From positions 7,201,702 to 7,265,701 of the forward strand of contig NC_079419.1 in assembly GCF_026213295.1 (NCBI RefSeq): a stretch of DNA of 64,000 bases, written 5' to 3'. Positions 24,313-34,268 of this stretch are shown piece after piece; the stretch's first letter is position 1, and each line of letters opens with the position of its first letter. The position numbers were made by a program, and so were the translations under genes. The notes under the pieces were generated by a model. That model made no database searches. It was not told where the DNA came from and saw only the letters and a program-made list of their open reading frames with translations. This DNA is from Gadus chalcogrammus. Its lineage: Eukaryota > Chordata > Actinopteri > Gadiformes > Gadidae.

Positions 24313-27300
24313 AGAAGGGATGGGCTAGGCGGAGTTGCCTTTGCGTGAGACGGGCAGAACGTGATAGTGGTAAAAGGTTTAGTATCGACAGAACAAGACC
24401 ATTCCAGAGAAAGGGGTGAGAGACAGCAGGCAGAGACAGCACAAAGTGATTAAGACCGTGTCTGTGAAAGGCATTCCCCCCTCCGACCTGACACAAGGCA
24501 TTGCACATGCGCCCAGGGGTAGACACATGCTAGATTGCGCACGCACACACACACACACACAGACGGACGCAGATACACACAATAGAGAAACGAGAGAGTG
24601 TGGGGAAGGAGGAGGTCCCAGCACACCTGAGCAGGAAGAGAAAACGTGAATGGTACGTGAGATTAGAGTAGAGCAGCTTGAGAAGAGAGAAAGGCTTAGA
24701 TTAATGTGCACACAACTTGGGTCTGGCAGGCGGAAAAGGGAAAAGGAAGGAGGGCTATAAGGAGGAGAAACTGGTTAGAGGAAAGAAAGAGTGAGAGAGA
24801 GCGCAAAGTTGATTACGTGGCATCAGCAGGTTTTTGGGATATCAGCTGTACAGGAAATCAATGCCGTCTTAAAAGACCCATGAAAAGAGACTACTGGTGC
24901 CATTGCAGCGGCGAATTCTTCTCCCGTGTCGAGTGTTCCGTGTATTTCTGGGCCAAAGTGGGGTCCCTGCATGCACTATAGGCAATTAAGCATTAGGGAG
25001 CACTTGCTTAAAGACATGCAATTTGCACTTGGGCACCACAGCCTAACCGGTGGCAGCCAACACCATGCTCTCTTAATGGACACTTCCACACTGTATCTGG
25101 CAGACTAAAGCAGTACTGCTGCACTAGATCATTGGCAAAAAAAAATAAAACGCTCCGCTAATTGCACACGCACATCTGACAAATCCGTGCACACCATTAT
25201 GGAGAGCACTTTTCCCTGTATTCGCGCGGGGTAATTCTCTGCCCGCGGGAGTGATCGTAAAGCCTGCAAAGAGGAAATCATTTATCAAGCATGCAAAAAA
25301 ACGAAGTGAAGCAGCACACAACCGACTCCGCCATAGGCACAAATGCTGTCGTTGCTCTCGTGCTCAAAATTGTTTTCCTGCTCGCTCTGATATTTTTTGT
25401 GCTCGCACAGGTTTTCCTTTTAGCACTGAGTGGGCGGAGCTGACAATGGCAATTGTTTTGTATCCCTAAGTGGGATTGGGTGCTCTAACCTTTTTGTTTA
25501 TTCAGAACAAATATACTAGCATTTTTGCTAGAGCACGAGGGCAAAGTCATCATTTGCGTGCAAGGGGGTCGCAGTTTCTTGGTGCTTCGCTCCATGTGCG
25601 CGCTCAATGAATGATTTTCTTTTCGCAGGGTATATCATTGCTCTGGCGGGCTGAGAAATACCACGCAGGGATGCACTAGGAGGGCTCACATCGGGCACGC
25701 GGCAGTGTGATTCGCGCACGCTCGCAAAGTAATTGTTGCTCACGATTTTTTGGCAGGGATTGTGCCGTACCCTACATGTGGTTCACTTAAGCCTGGGGCT
25801 CCAAAAGGAAAAGCAGCTGGAGGGAGATACAAGTGAGAAGAATGAAGTGGTAATGACCGGATGGGAGGGTGAGAGAGAGTGTAGGGGGAGAAGGTAGAAG
25901 AGAGCCCACAGAAGCCAGCTTGCACAGACCCTCCCCTCCCCATCGAGGTCATGGGGCAGAGGGGGGGGGGGGGGGGAAGCATCCGGGCCTCTTAAGGTGA
26001 CCTACTCCATTCATACTCACTTCACTGGGGGAAATAGTCCCTGCGCCAAGGCCTGATTCAGGACCTGTACCATGAAGGTTCTACCAGGAGATACAAAACA
26101 GAGATGGCTCATACATCTCACCACTTTCAGCAGCAGTGCCGCTTATATAAGACACATTAAATAAATAAATAAATAATAAATAAATAACCCCCCCCCCCCG
26201 GTGCCTTTCAGGGAAACAAAGGATACATATGATGCTTTGGGGGAAATAAATAGGCCGATTTATGATTACTAGGTAAAAGCAAAAGACAAATCCCCTTTTA
26301 AGTAATTGCTCATCCTCCACACCAGTGTGTTGCAAAGTGCTTCATAATTGAAACCTATCAGACATCAAAACAAGAAACGTATCACAACAAGCCAGGGCTG
26401 ATCTTCATGTTTATATTTCTAAAGTGGCGTAGGATTGTTTCTACCGCTATCAGCTTAAAAGACAACGATATCCCTCTAAATAGGAAGCTTGCTGCATGTA
26501 GAAATATGATGTAACTTACCAAACAAATAAAGATTTATTCATCCAAACTTTAAATACACAGTGAAGGTCCTATGATAATTCAAACTGCAGTGAAGTTGAG
26601 GCATGATACAAAATTAAATGAGTCAACATCCTTTTTTGGCTGGTTGTAAAGATGACTAAGGAATTCAATGATTGAAAATACCGTTTCATATTGTGGTCTG
26701 CTTTCTTAATCATAGGCTGTTCGTAAAAAGTTAGGATCCCACTCAAATCCCATGGCTCTGCATTTACCTGGGAACTGAGCTGAGTTTTGATCCAGTTGAA
26801 GTAGTAGTTGAGGTCACTGCCCTCCATAAGTTCACGACCCCAGGCTGCCAGCTTTGCAATGATCCTTGCAGCCTATAGAAAAAAGGGAGAAGACCCAACA
26901 TCAACCAATGAAAACATTTAAACATGATAAACAGTTTGACTGCCAGAGTACGACACAATACTAAGTCTTGACAATTTAGACTTTATATTGACAAAAAGCA
27001 GCTTCTGAAACCACATAACGAATGACATTTTTCCTACCACGCTAAACAACACAAATATAAACATGCATTTAAATTGTATGCAAATATTATATTTAACCAA
27101 GGGGGAATTGACTACAGCTGGGAGTCCGAACGATTCACAAGGTCACCCTACAGACCTCATTTTTGCATGACAAAATAAGGAATAAAGGAAGAGTGAAAAG
27201 CCACGACCCCCATCAACATGCAAATCACCTCTCGTCCTCTACGCTGCCTGCACCTACTAATTCCGCCACCAAATTGCAATTCTGCTGCAAAACAGAAGCC

Positions 27301-30300
27301 GAGGGCTTTCTGTGATCTCCCCTCTGCCTCCATGCAGGCAGAAGCCCATTTGCTACAGGCACAACTTCAGCTGAGGGCAAATTGACCCATATGTATTCAA
27401 AGATAAACAGGGGCCTCATTAAAATAAAATGAATCATTCCATGAAAAAGGTTTGTTTTTCATGGAATGATCCTGCATGAGTGGTGGGACTTCTGGGGGCC
27501 GTTATTAGGAACAAGTAAAAAGTGTCTGCATGGCGGGAGAAGCAGTATGGGGGCAGTATGCGTGGGGCTGCGGGGTGCCATCTGGTAGTGTTGTTTGAGC
27601 TGCATGGGTGCCGGCCTCTCCCCATCTCTTGCATTGGGGCTGTGAGGTTGGCTCTCTCGTGGTTCAAAGATTGGCAGAGGCTGTCATCAGGGAATCTAAT
27701 TGCCTGTTTTTTCGGCGAAAATGGGGGATTCTGATTTGCGAGGAATTATTGATGATTGAATTAATTATTTCATGATTGGAAACGGTTCATTGCAGAGAAG
27801 AGGAGTGGGCAAAACATTTCTGAATCTTTTTAATTACTGCTGCATTCTAGCATTGCAAGACCCAGCTAGATGAATCCAATCACAACACCAAACTTGCAAT
27901 TCCCTCAGCTCACCAGCCAGAGTGCCTCAATGTCACACTCAGATGATGGCATAACCTTGGCATGCACATTTGAAACTGCCAAGCCCCCTTCCCGTCACAA
28001 GCATAAGTTGAGCAGAGAGCTCATTTCAACTTAATCCTGAGGTTGGCTGATTTTGGCATATTGAGCATGAATCTCATTAGCGATATCCACTCATTATTTG
28101 ATATGAACCAGATATAACATGGTCGTCAGTATTGAATCAGCTAAACTGAAAATGTATCTCATGTGGACCACGTCAGTAGTTTCGGAGAAAGAATGAGTCA
28201 GATATACACACATCACTTTAGTTCACCATCATAGGTAGGAACGTGTGATATAATTCTGCATCTCATTCATAAATGGTTCTTCTTTCTGTGTGATTGTGTG
28301 CGTGCATACGGGTGCTTGCAGGTGCATGTCTGTGAGTGCGTGTGACAGACCTCAGACATCAACAGCCATCTCACAGACATCAACAGCTATCTCACGGCCC
28401 AGCCCAGCACAGCATCATGCTGGGGCCCACAACCCCGTGGTGGGGCCCATAGCACCGTGGAAGGGCCGTGGCGAGGGCCCTGACTCACCATGTGGACGGT
28501 GAAGAGGTCCTGGCGGTTGAGCATGGGCAGGAAGTAGGACCAGGCCGTGTTCTTGGTCTTCTTGGCGTAGTCGAAGAAGATGTTCACCCTCTGATGGTTT
28601 TCCTGAGGACATTAAGAAGGCACGTGTGTGTGTGTGCACAGGTGGCGATTTGTGAAAAAAAACAAACACGCTTTTATTCATGAAAATAAAATCAAGGATT
28701 TCAGAACTCACTAATTTTACTCATCAAGTAGCCGAGCGCAATATTATTACTCCTATAGCCTGTCTTGAACTTTACTCATGCAGACATAGGGGCTTCGATC
28801 AGGATCAACAAAATAAAACATACTATAATTGAATCCCCCTTCCAATACCACGGATAGTTCCACTCGGCTAGGCCTGCCAAAACACTTATTTATGAACTTC
28901 AATAGAATATGATCGCAAAAGGATGTCATCTTTTGTCTCTAGGGGCCCGAGGGCTGACAGTGCCTTTTTCATTTCGGATTTTATCATTCTATCGCACAAT
29001 AGACGAAATAAAAGCGCTTGACTGTTTCAAATTCGGATTAATAATTTAGGTTTCTCTCACACACACATCAAGCCACCCACATAAATCAAAGGCCAACAAA
29101 CGTATAGGTCTGTGGACTTCAAAGCGCTAACCCAACTCTGACACAAGGTGTAATCTGCTATATTAAATTAGTTATCAGCCGTGACTGTAATATGCCATGT
29201 TTGACCAATACATTATTTTCAGTAGGAATGCAAACTGCCATGTAGTTATACACTCATACGTATATTCAACTTGCATCACATAAATCTGATATCAAGTATC
29301 AAGTATCAATACATTGAGCTACAAGAACGAGCTGCAAAGTGCATAAAGCCAAAGAAACAGAGACCCTATCAGAGACCTTTGGTCAAGCGAGAGTGTGGTG
29401 CTGTAGGTCACAAAGCATTAAGTGATGTTTGTGTTTACCTGCAGGGTGTCATCGATCAAGGTTAGGATGTACTGGACTGTTTGCTCCTTGGATATATGAG
29501 CCATCAGGTTTAGGAAGGTCTTGGCACACTGAGCACATAGGAGGAAAAACAAAATGAGCTGGAATACAAGCATGCATTTTAATGCCATTGTGCACGTATT
29601 GCAGGGTTTATTCGAAGGTCAACAGGTGCAAGAATAACATGGATTGGTCAGGAATAGTGACATAAGTTACTGGTATGCTGTTGTATGTAAGCGAGGTGTC
29701 TCTGGTGTGAAGAATGACTAACATTTTTAAATCTGCAGTATGTTTAACCATTAGCAACCTCTAGTGGTTGAGTTGTAGCTACGGTTACTGTAGTCTGAGA
29801 TCGTGGACCAGAATGAAACCCTTTATAGAGAAAGAATCCCTGATTGGATTGACTCCTGGATGGACACATTTTATTCTTGAGAAAGCTCCCAGTACAGAGT
29901 GTTTTTAATTGAGTAAACAGCTGCAGTAGAAAAGCAACATAGTGCAGGTTTAAATGTACAATATGAAGAAAACTTAGTTAGCAAGAGATAAAGTAATATA
30001 CATCTTGCTCGAGAAACTATCTCAGAAACAGGGATGGTTGGTCATAGTCAAGGTGAAACATTCTGTGGGCAAACTCTTTGGATGGGTAAATAGAAAGACC
30101 AAATTCAACAATATAGAAGGCAAATATGAGAATTAGAGAATAGAGATAATTAAGAAATATTCACAGAACCTGATGGCCTTCATTTGTCAGGATGGTCTGC
30201 TTCTCCTCAGAGTGAGCCACCTCAAACTTCTTGATGAACTCACAGTCTTCTGCAGAAATCATCTGACCCCTGTGAGAAAACAATATTGCCAACAAAAATG

Positions 30301-32250
30301 TCAGATGGATCAAGCATAAACTGATTTAGAGCTTTGATACAAAGTTACGTTACACATATACATTGACAATTTACTATTGCTATCTCACAATTCAATGTGT
30401 TATGCCAATAGCTAATAGCTCTGATAAATTGCCAAGCAAGATCATCTATACAGATGAAAATATACCTCAAAAAGACACATGTACATTAACATCCACTCTA
30501 TAATTGCTGTGAATATCTTACGATTTCCTCTCAAAGAAAGACACAGGGGCAGCATTCCATTAGTTGTTAGCTCTTGGCTGCTTCCCAAATATCCAGATGT
30601 TTTCCCTTGTAGCCACCTCCCCTTATATGTAATAAGTTATTTGCCGATTGCAATCAGGCCCATGTTATTAGACAAGGCGAAATGCAAGTCTTAATGTTGT
30701 GATTCGCCGTGATCATAAATGGTGAACGTCGCTTTGAAATACACTTCAGCAGCTCAGTTATCTCATTTTAACACGATTTTTTTTCTTCCTGCTTGTCTTC
30801 TTGAGGGTTAAATGAATGAGCAATAGGAATCCTAGGATGTAGGATTTCGTTTTGGAACAAAGCCAGGGAAGGTCAAATGGAATATGCGATAGAAGTGTCA
30901 AATGTATTTTAATTTATATAATATTTTGTTTCTGTTGAGTTAATGGCATCTAGGCAACCATTTCTCTATTTATGTAACTTTATTTCATATGAAGGCTCTT
31001 TAAGAGTGGATTGAATATTTCAATGAAATAAAATACCTTTCCATTATTTTCTCACATGGATAAAATAAAACATAATCAATTCCTAAATGTCCTTGTATTC
31101 TGCTTGGAAACCACATGGATGCCTGTACAGCCAAAATGAGGAAGTGTTAATGGTGCGTTCCTGAATCCTCTGACGCCAGCCTTCCGAGTTATACTTTTGA
31201 CGTAATTTCCGGTCTCGGAGCATTTATAGCGTTCCTGTTCGTCTTTGTGATTGTGACTGGCTAGTCGTTGTTTATTGAAAGCTACATAAGCCTCTTTAGC
31301 AAACCAGCCCGAAAACAACTTTACGTTGTATTGCACGCACAGCAAGACCATGCAATTTATGTGACCGGAATAAAGTAGCAATGTAATCAAGTGTGTAAGA
31401 GCATTTAAAATCAACATTAAAATGACCAACGTGGTACAAATACAAAGAAAATAAATCTCTTCACAGGCGCAGCCATTTTGTTGAGAGAGTCATCATCACT
31501 GCTCTCAGTCTACTCTCAGAATTCCAAAAGAAGAAGACAAAAAGGGGATGTGCCTCTGAGAAATGACACAAGAAATCTAGGAGATCTTCAACTTTCGACT
31601 CAGAAGTCTGGCGTCTGAGGATTGAGGAACACACCATTAGCATTGGGACAGTGAGTCACCAGGCCCAGACTGAGAAAAACTGAACCATAGTCAGAGAAGG
31701 ACACCATGTAACAAGACTGTGTGTACTTCAATCAGCCATGCTAAACAGTAGAGAAAATGGGAACCAGCCCTTCAGAAGGGAGATGGCCTAACAACTGGAA
31801 AGTCACTTGCTCAAAGTGGAGCTCCTACTGGCTAAAGTGTCAAGCATATTTTGAGCCAGACACCTAGCTGTTTACTGCTCACAACAAGCTATTTGTTGCC
31901 CCTTTTCATTAGCTTCCCCTTTAGCGTTGACTGTGTGCATGGAAGTGAATGCGAGCCATCAAAACTCAAGCACAAATCTGACTGGCTTTGGGGGGGAGAA
32001 AACTATATACCTATAGCCTGATAAACTTCATGGAATAAAAAAGATGAAATTTAGGTTTTCATGAAATATTTCAACGCCAACATGAGTTAAACATAAACGA
32101 ATGACCATGCTATGTGGAACAGTATAGGCTACTGGTTTCTACTTACTGGAGGTAGGACTGCCAGTTGACCTGATTGGCCCGAACCTCTGCTGCCTTGGCA
32201 GCGATGATGTTGGTCGGGACCGCCGCGTCCACAGCACCTCGGATGTCCAT
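14049..32250 (-). CDS. atp6v1h: V-type proton ATPase subunit H
   Basis: Subunit H of the cytosolic V1 sector of the vacuolar proton pump; it couples and regulates ATP hydrolysis (family knowledge). Minus-strand coding exons are 32147-32250 ([20 protein letters not shown]), 30170-30269, 29439-29528, 28489-28602, 26768-26872, a cassette exon 26021-26080, 24150-24247, 23492-23684, 19380-19558, 18797-18922, 18107-18208, 17444-17557 and 14049-14118 (ending AVAARS, stop). Every junction keeps phase. The total is 484 residues with the cassette and 464 without, against 483 and 465 in human. HEAT-like segments such as [46 protein letters not shown] and [13 protein letters not shown] are nearly identical to mammalian subunit H. 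The start follows human MTKMDIRG minus three residues. The exon 2 donor (GTTCTG) is weak. Confidence 0.97.
16024..16971 (+). mobile_element. Non-autonomous hAT-like transposon 1
   Basis: Inverted ends are CAGCCTTTCTCAAAG at 16024 and AGTTTGAGAAAGGCTG ending at 16971. They are flanked by the 8-bp sequences gtctaaga and gtccaaga, which match at 7 of 8 positions, as expected for a hAT target duplication. Sub-terminal G/C-rich GGGGTGCC blocks sit inside both ends. A short remnant ORF (16399-16611) begins [11 protein letters not shown]. It resembles the N-terminus of ZBED5-type hAT transposases and then stops early. It lies in the last intron of atp6v1h. Confidence 0.8.
16399..16611 (+). pseudogene. 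hAT transposase N-terminal fragment
   Basis: A 70-codon open frame inside hAT-like transposon 1, starting [14 protein letters not shown]. It has a Ser/Thr/Pro-rich linker and then [14 protein letters not shown], a pattern seen before the zinc-finger region in ZBED5-like transposases. The catalytic domain is absent. The family call is from memory and is moderate at best. Confidence 0.4.
17563..17585. repeat. Poly-G tract at an atp6v1h splice acceptor
   Basis: About 20 G on the plus strand, ending 6-7 nt from the boundary of atp6v1h exon 17444-17557. Read as mRNA it is a poly-C acceptor tract. Confidence 0.95.
19652..19907 (+). repeat. tRNA-derived SINE
   Basis: The 5' part resembles a tRNA gene. 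A TAGCTCAGGGAGGTAGAGC stretch fits the RNA polymerase III A box and AGTTCGATCCCCGG fits the B box. The body is unrelated to tRNA, and a 3' tail (AAGCGCTTTGGATAAAAGC, then AATGCAGTCCATTTACC) is shared with the copy at 22245-22428. It lies in an atp6v1h intron. Confidence 0.8.
20607..20750. repeat. 144-bp near-perfect palindrome
   Basis: The arms at about 20621-20661 and 20699-20739 are exact reverse complements over about 40 bp (for example GGCAGGGCAATAAACAGTTT on the left). Both extend outward to an AATAATCAC/GTGATTATT pair after a short mismatch. The spacer contains its own inverted repeat, TTACCGCCC/GGGCGGTAA. The stretch could fold into one long hairpin. It is probably a foldback MITE. Confidence 0.9.
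22245..22428 (+). repeat. 5'-truncated SINE copy
   Basis: Shares CGTCGGTGTGTGAATGTGTG and the AGCGCTATATAAATGCAGTC / CATTTACC tail with the SINE at 19652-19907 but lacks the tRNA-like head. The left edge is uncertain. Confidence 0.65.
22477..23344. mobile_element. Non-autonomous hAT-like transposon 2
   Basis: Inverted ends are CAGAGGTCTTCAAC (22477-22490) and GTTGAAGACCTCTG (23331-23344), a perfect 14-bp match. They are flanked by 8-bp tactagtg and tactagcg (7 of 8 identical). GGGGTCC-rich sequence lies inside both ends. There is no transposase ORF. It contains a (CGTA)-type palindromic microsatellite at about 22668-22708. It lies in an atp6v1h intron. Confidence 0.85.
22668..22708. repeat. 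(ACGT)n-type self-complementary microsatellite
   Basis: Repeated CGTACGTT/CGTACGCA blocks. Because ACGT is its own reverse complement, the run can fold on itself. It sits inside hAT-like transposon 2. Confidence 0.85.
23715..23786. repeat. (CA)n microsatellite at an atp6v1h acceptor
   Basis: A CA run starting about 30 nt from the boundary of exon 23492-23684; (TG)n when read as pre-mRNA. Confidence 0.95.
24252..24310. repeat. (CA)n microsatellite at an atp6v1h acceptor
   Basis: Begins 5 nt from the boundary of exon 24150-24247. The acceptor reads (TG)n followed by TTGCAG. Confidence 0.95.
25132..25757. mobile_element. Foldback (snap-back) element
   Basis: The left arm (about 25132-25375) and right arm (about 25520-25757) are diverged reverse complements, roughly 75% by eye. 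Paired blocks include the ends TTGGCAAAAAA/TTTTTTGGCA. Two inner ORFs translate to the same PAKRKSFI stretch on opposite strands. The centre is about 140 bp of unpaired sequence. No transposase is visible, and edges are approximate. Confidence 0.65.
25961..25977. repeat. Poly-G tract
   Basis: 17 consecutive G, 44 bp from the atp6v1h cassette exon on its downstream (intron donor) side. Confidence 0.95.
26021..26080 (-). CDS. atp6v1h: atp6v1h alternative cassette exon (20 codons)
   Basis: A 60-nt, phase 0 exon with acceptor CTCCTGGTAG and donor GTGAGTATG. It encodes [20 protein letters not shown]. This lines up with the 18-residue segment that separates the long and short mammalian subunit H isoforms (SFD-alpha and SFD-beta), sharing the pattern L-x-G-x-G then G-T-(I/V)-S-x-S-(E/D). 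Skipping it joins exons 26768-26872 and 24150-24247 in frame. Confidence 0.85.
31148..31639. mobile_element. MITE with about 45-bp inverted ends
   Basis: The left end TAATGGTGCGTTCCTGAATC continues TCTGACGCCAGCCTTCCGAG. Its imperfect reverse complement lies at about 31590-31639, ending GGAACACACCATTA. The interior has no transposase. No clear target duplication was found. It lies in atp6v1h intron 1, between coding exons 32147-32250 and 30170-30269. Confidence 0.75.
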
Positions 32251-33046
32251 CTTGTCTTAGTTGATCTAGCAGTCTGGGTCTAGTTTAAAATGGGACTTCA
32301 CCTAGGTGGATTCAGCAACAAGAACGATAAATCCAAGGTAGTATTCTAGGTCCACTGTATTCATCATGGCATCTCGTGCAAAGAACTTGGATCCAAATCC
32401 CATGAACTGTTTGTAATATATGCAATATAAGCAAAGTATTTGCATGATGAAGATCTAATATATAGAAAAGAGCCTTAATAAATAATCTCCAAGTGGTTCT
32501 GGAGAATAGCTTACCACATAGGACTGGCCCCTATATAAATACATCACCAAATTAAAACCGTGCAATGTGAATGGCTAAGGAATTACATTTGAACGCTAGT
32601 AGTTTTCATTCTGTACAAAAATAACAGCCAGGGGGGTGTGATGAATGATCCGTGTGTACTGCTAGCTAAGTTCAGAGATATTAGATTTTAGGTCATGCTA
32701 ACAGAGCCAATGTCACGACTTGACACAGTCCTGTCGCACAACGAAATAATGCAGCATTTCACATAGTAACGTCGCACCAGTGTGACTCTCTACTGGGTTT
32801 ATGTGAAATACGTTAGATCGCTTAGGGACGGTGGGTTACCCAACGATGGCGATATAAATAATCATAAGACCTGCTGCTAACCTGCATAGCAAGGCTGAGT
32901 TCACAGGCTAGGTGCTGCTAAACCTACAGCGTCGCTGTCTAATTAAAACACAATGTCAATATACATACACGGGCATACATGCGAACCGTAATTTCACTAG
33001 TAAATCATAAAGGAGAGCAAAAGAGAGACATATGTCCCATACTCAC

Positions 33047-33095
33047 ACACAGTTTGGCTTCATTCGGCGAACAAGACAGCTGACCGATAGCGCGT
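33047..33095 (-). other. atp6v1h: Probable atp6v1h noncoding first exon
   Basis: A consensus donor (GTGAGTATG) at 33046 on the minus strand pairs with an acceptor (TTTTAAACTAG) next to 32279, 29 nt upstream of the start codon. The upstream exon has no ATG in frame. Its 5' limit is a guess. Confidence 0.55.
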
Positions 33096-33103
33096 CACGC
33101 TCT

Positions 33104-33126
33104 GTCATGTGACCCAGATCACATGT
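33104..33126 (-). promoter_or_regulatory. atp6v1h: Paired CLEAR/M-box-like E-boxes at the atp6v1h promoter
   Basis: Read on the minus strand, GTCACATGAC (33104-33113) differs from the TFEB CLEAR consensus GTCACGTGAC by one base. A second CATGTGA lies at 33119-33125 in opposite orientation, so the pair forms an inverted repeat around CCCAGA. Both sit just upstream of the inferred first exon of a lysosomal acidification gene. Confidence 0.5.
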
Positions 33127-34025
33127 TGTAGCACTACTCCAGTGGCGGAGGTAAAAGCAAGTTGTAAATAGTTGTTATTGTGCATTCTTTCATTATCATA
33201 TGTTTTTTAAGAATATTCATAGCAGTTTTAATTTAATCTTTTATTTGGTATTGTTTGCATCTTGCTTTTTAAACGGAAAATGCTATAGCCATGCTACGTT
33301 TGTGTGTGTTTGCCGTAGTTCTACTGTAGGCCTGTAGGGATGCAATATTGTATCTGTTTCATTTAGGCCAATTAAAATTTGTATGTCCGTCATTTTAATG
33401 ATTACTATAATGCTCAACCAAATATAGGCTAGACAACATGAAAAGAATAGTCATTGTATTAGTATCATACGGAATAAAAAATAAAATAATATTTAAAAGT
33501 TTACAAAAGGCTTTCTGTAGTACATCACAATTAATTAAAGAAGACCAGAAAGTATGGCTAGGCCAGACTAAATGCTATATATAGCAAATATATACGATCA
33601 CAACACATGCATCAATTGAACTGCCCTTACAATAGACTCTCTTCTTCTCTCTGTATATCTGTACGTCTCTGTCCAACACCTAGATCTCAGGGCTTAATCT
33701 GCCCTAAGCTGGTGAGATGGTGAGCAGGAATCGGGATTGCATTCAGCGTGAACAGTGCCGAGTCCTAATCCCCTTCAGACCGCTCAGTTGCGACCGCGCT
33801 GCTCTGCATGTGGTCATCACCACTTGTTCCTCGTGTGTTCGGCACAATGAGTTTCAGGACCGACCCGGGGACCACATAAGTGGGAAGGGAGGGAGGGAAG
33901 AAGGAACGGAGAAGAATAAGAAGAGAAGGAGGGTTTGCTTCATTCAGCCCATGATCTCACACAGGCTTCGCTGAGAGGCCTATCGCCGCGCAGAAGGGGG
34001 AACGTGGGCCTGCACTGGATGGAGC

Positions 34026-34268
34026 ATGCCGAGTGTTAAGGTGGCCCGACGACGGTGGGAGATCCGGCCCACGCCAGCCGTGCGAGGCATCGGCCGCACC
34101 AGGGCCCTGATGTGGCAGAGGGCCCGGGGTCTGGCCCAGGCCTGCCGCCGGGGGGAGGGCTACCAGGCCACGGGGGGCTGCGGCGACCCCAACCATGACA
34201 GCGAGCAGCTGGAGATGGTGTGTGTTGAGGTAACGGCGTGTGCGACTCAGAGTACCCGGTTCTTGTAG
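34026..34268 (+). CDS. Unrecognised GC-rich ORF, possible alternative rgs20 first exon
   Basis: An 80-codon open frame starting MPSVKVARRRWEIRPTPAV, rich in Arg and Gly, in an isolated GC-rich island on the same strand as rgs20. After SEQLEM (about 34218) comes GTGTGTGT, a possible donor that would join in phase 0 to the rgs20 exon at 39557. I do not recognise the protein. A short upstream ORF (ATG at 34020) overlaps its start. It may be noncoding. Confidence 0.2.
   Translation: MPSVKVARRRWEIRPTPAVRGIGRTRALMWQRARGLAQACRRGEGYQATGGCGDPNHDSEQLEMVCVEVTACATQSTRFL

Noticed and set aside
33717..33974. 85-codon ORF MVSRNRDCIQREQ
   Set aside because: No recognisable domain, no splice context and low-complexity Arg/Lys end. 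Treated as chance.
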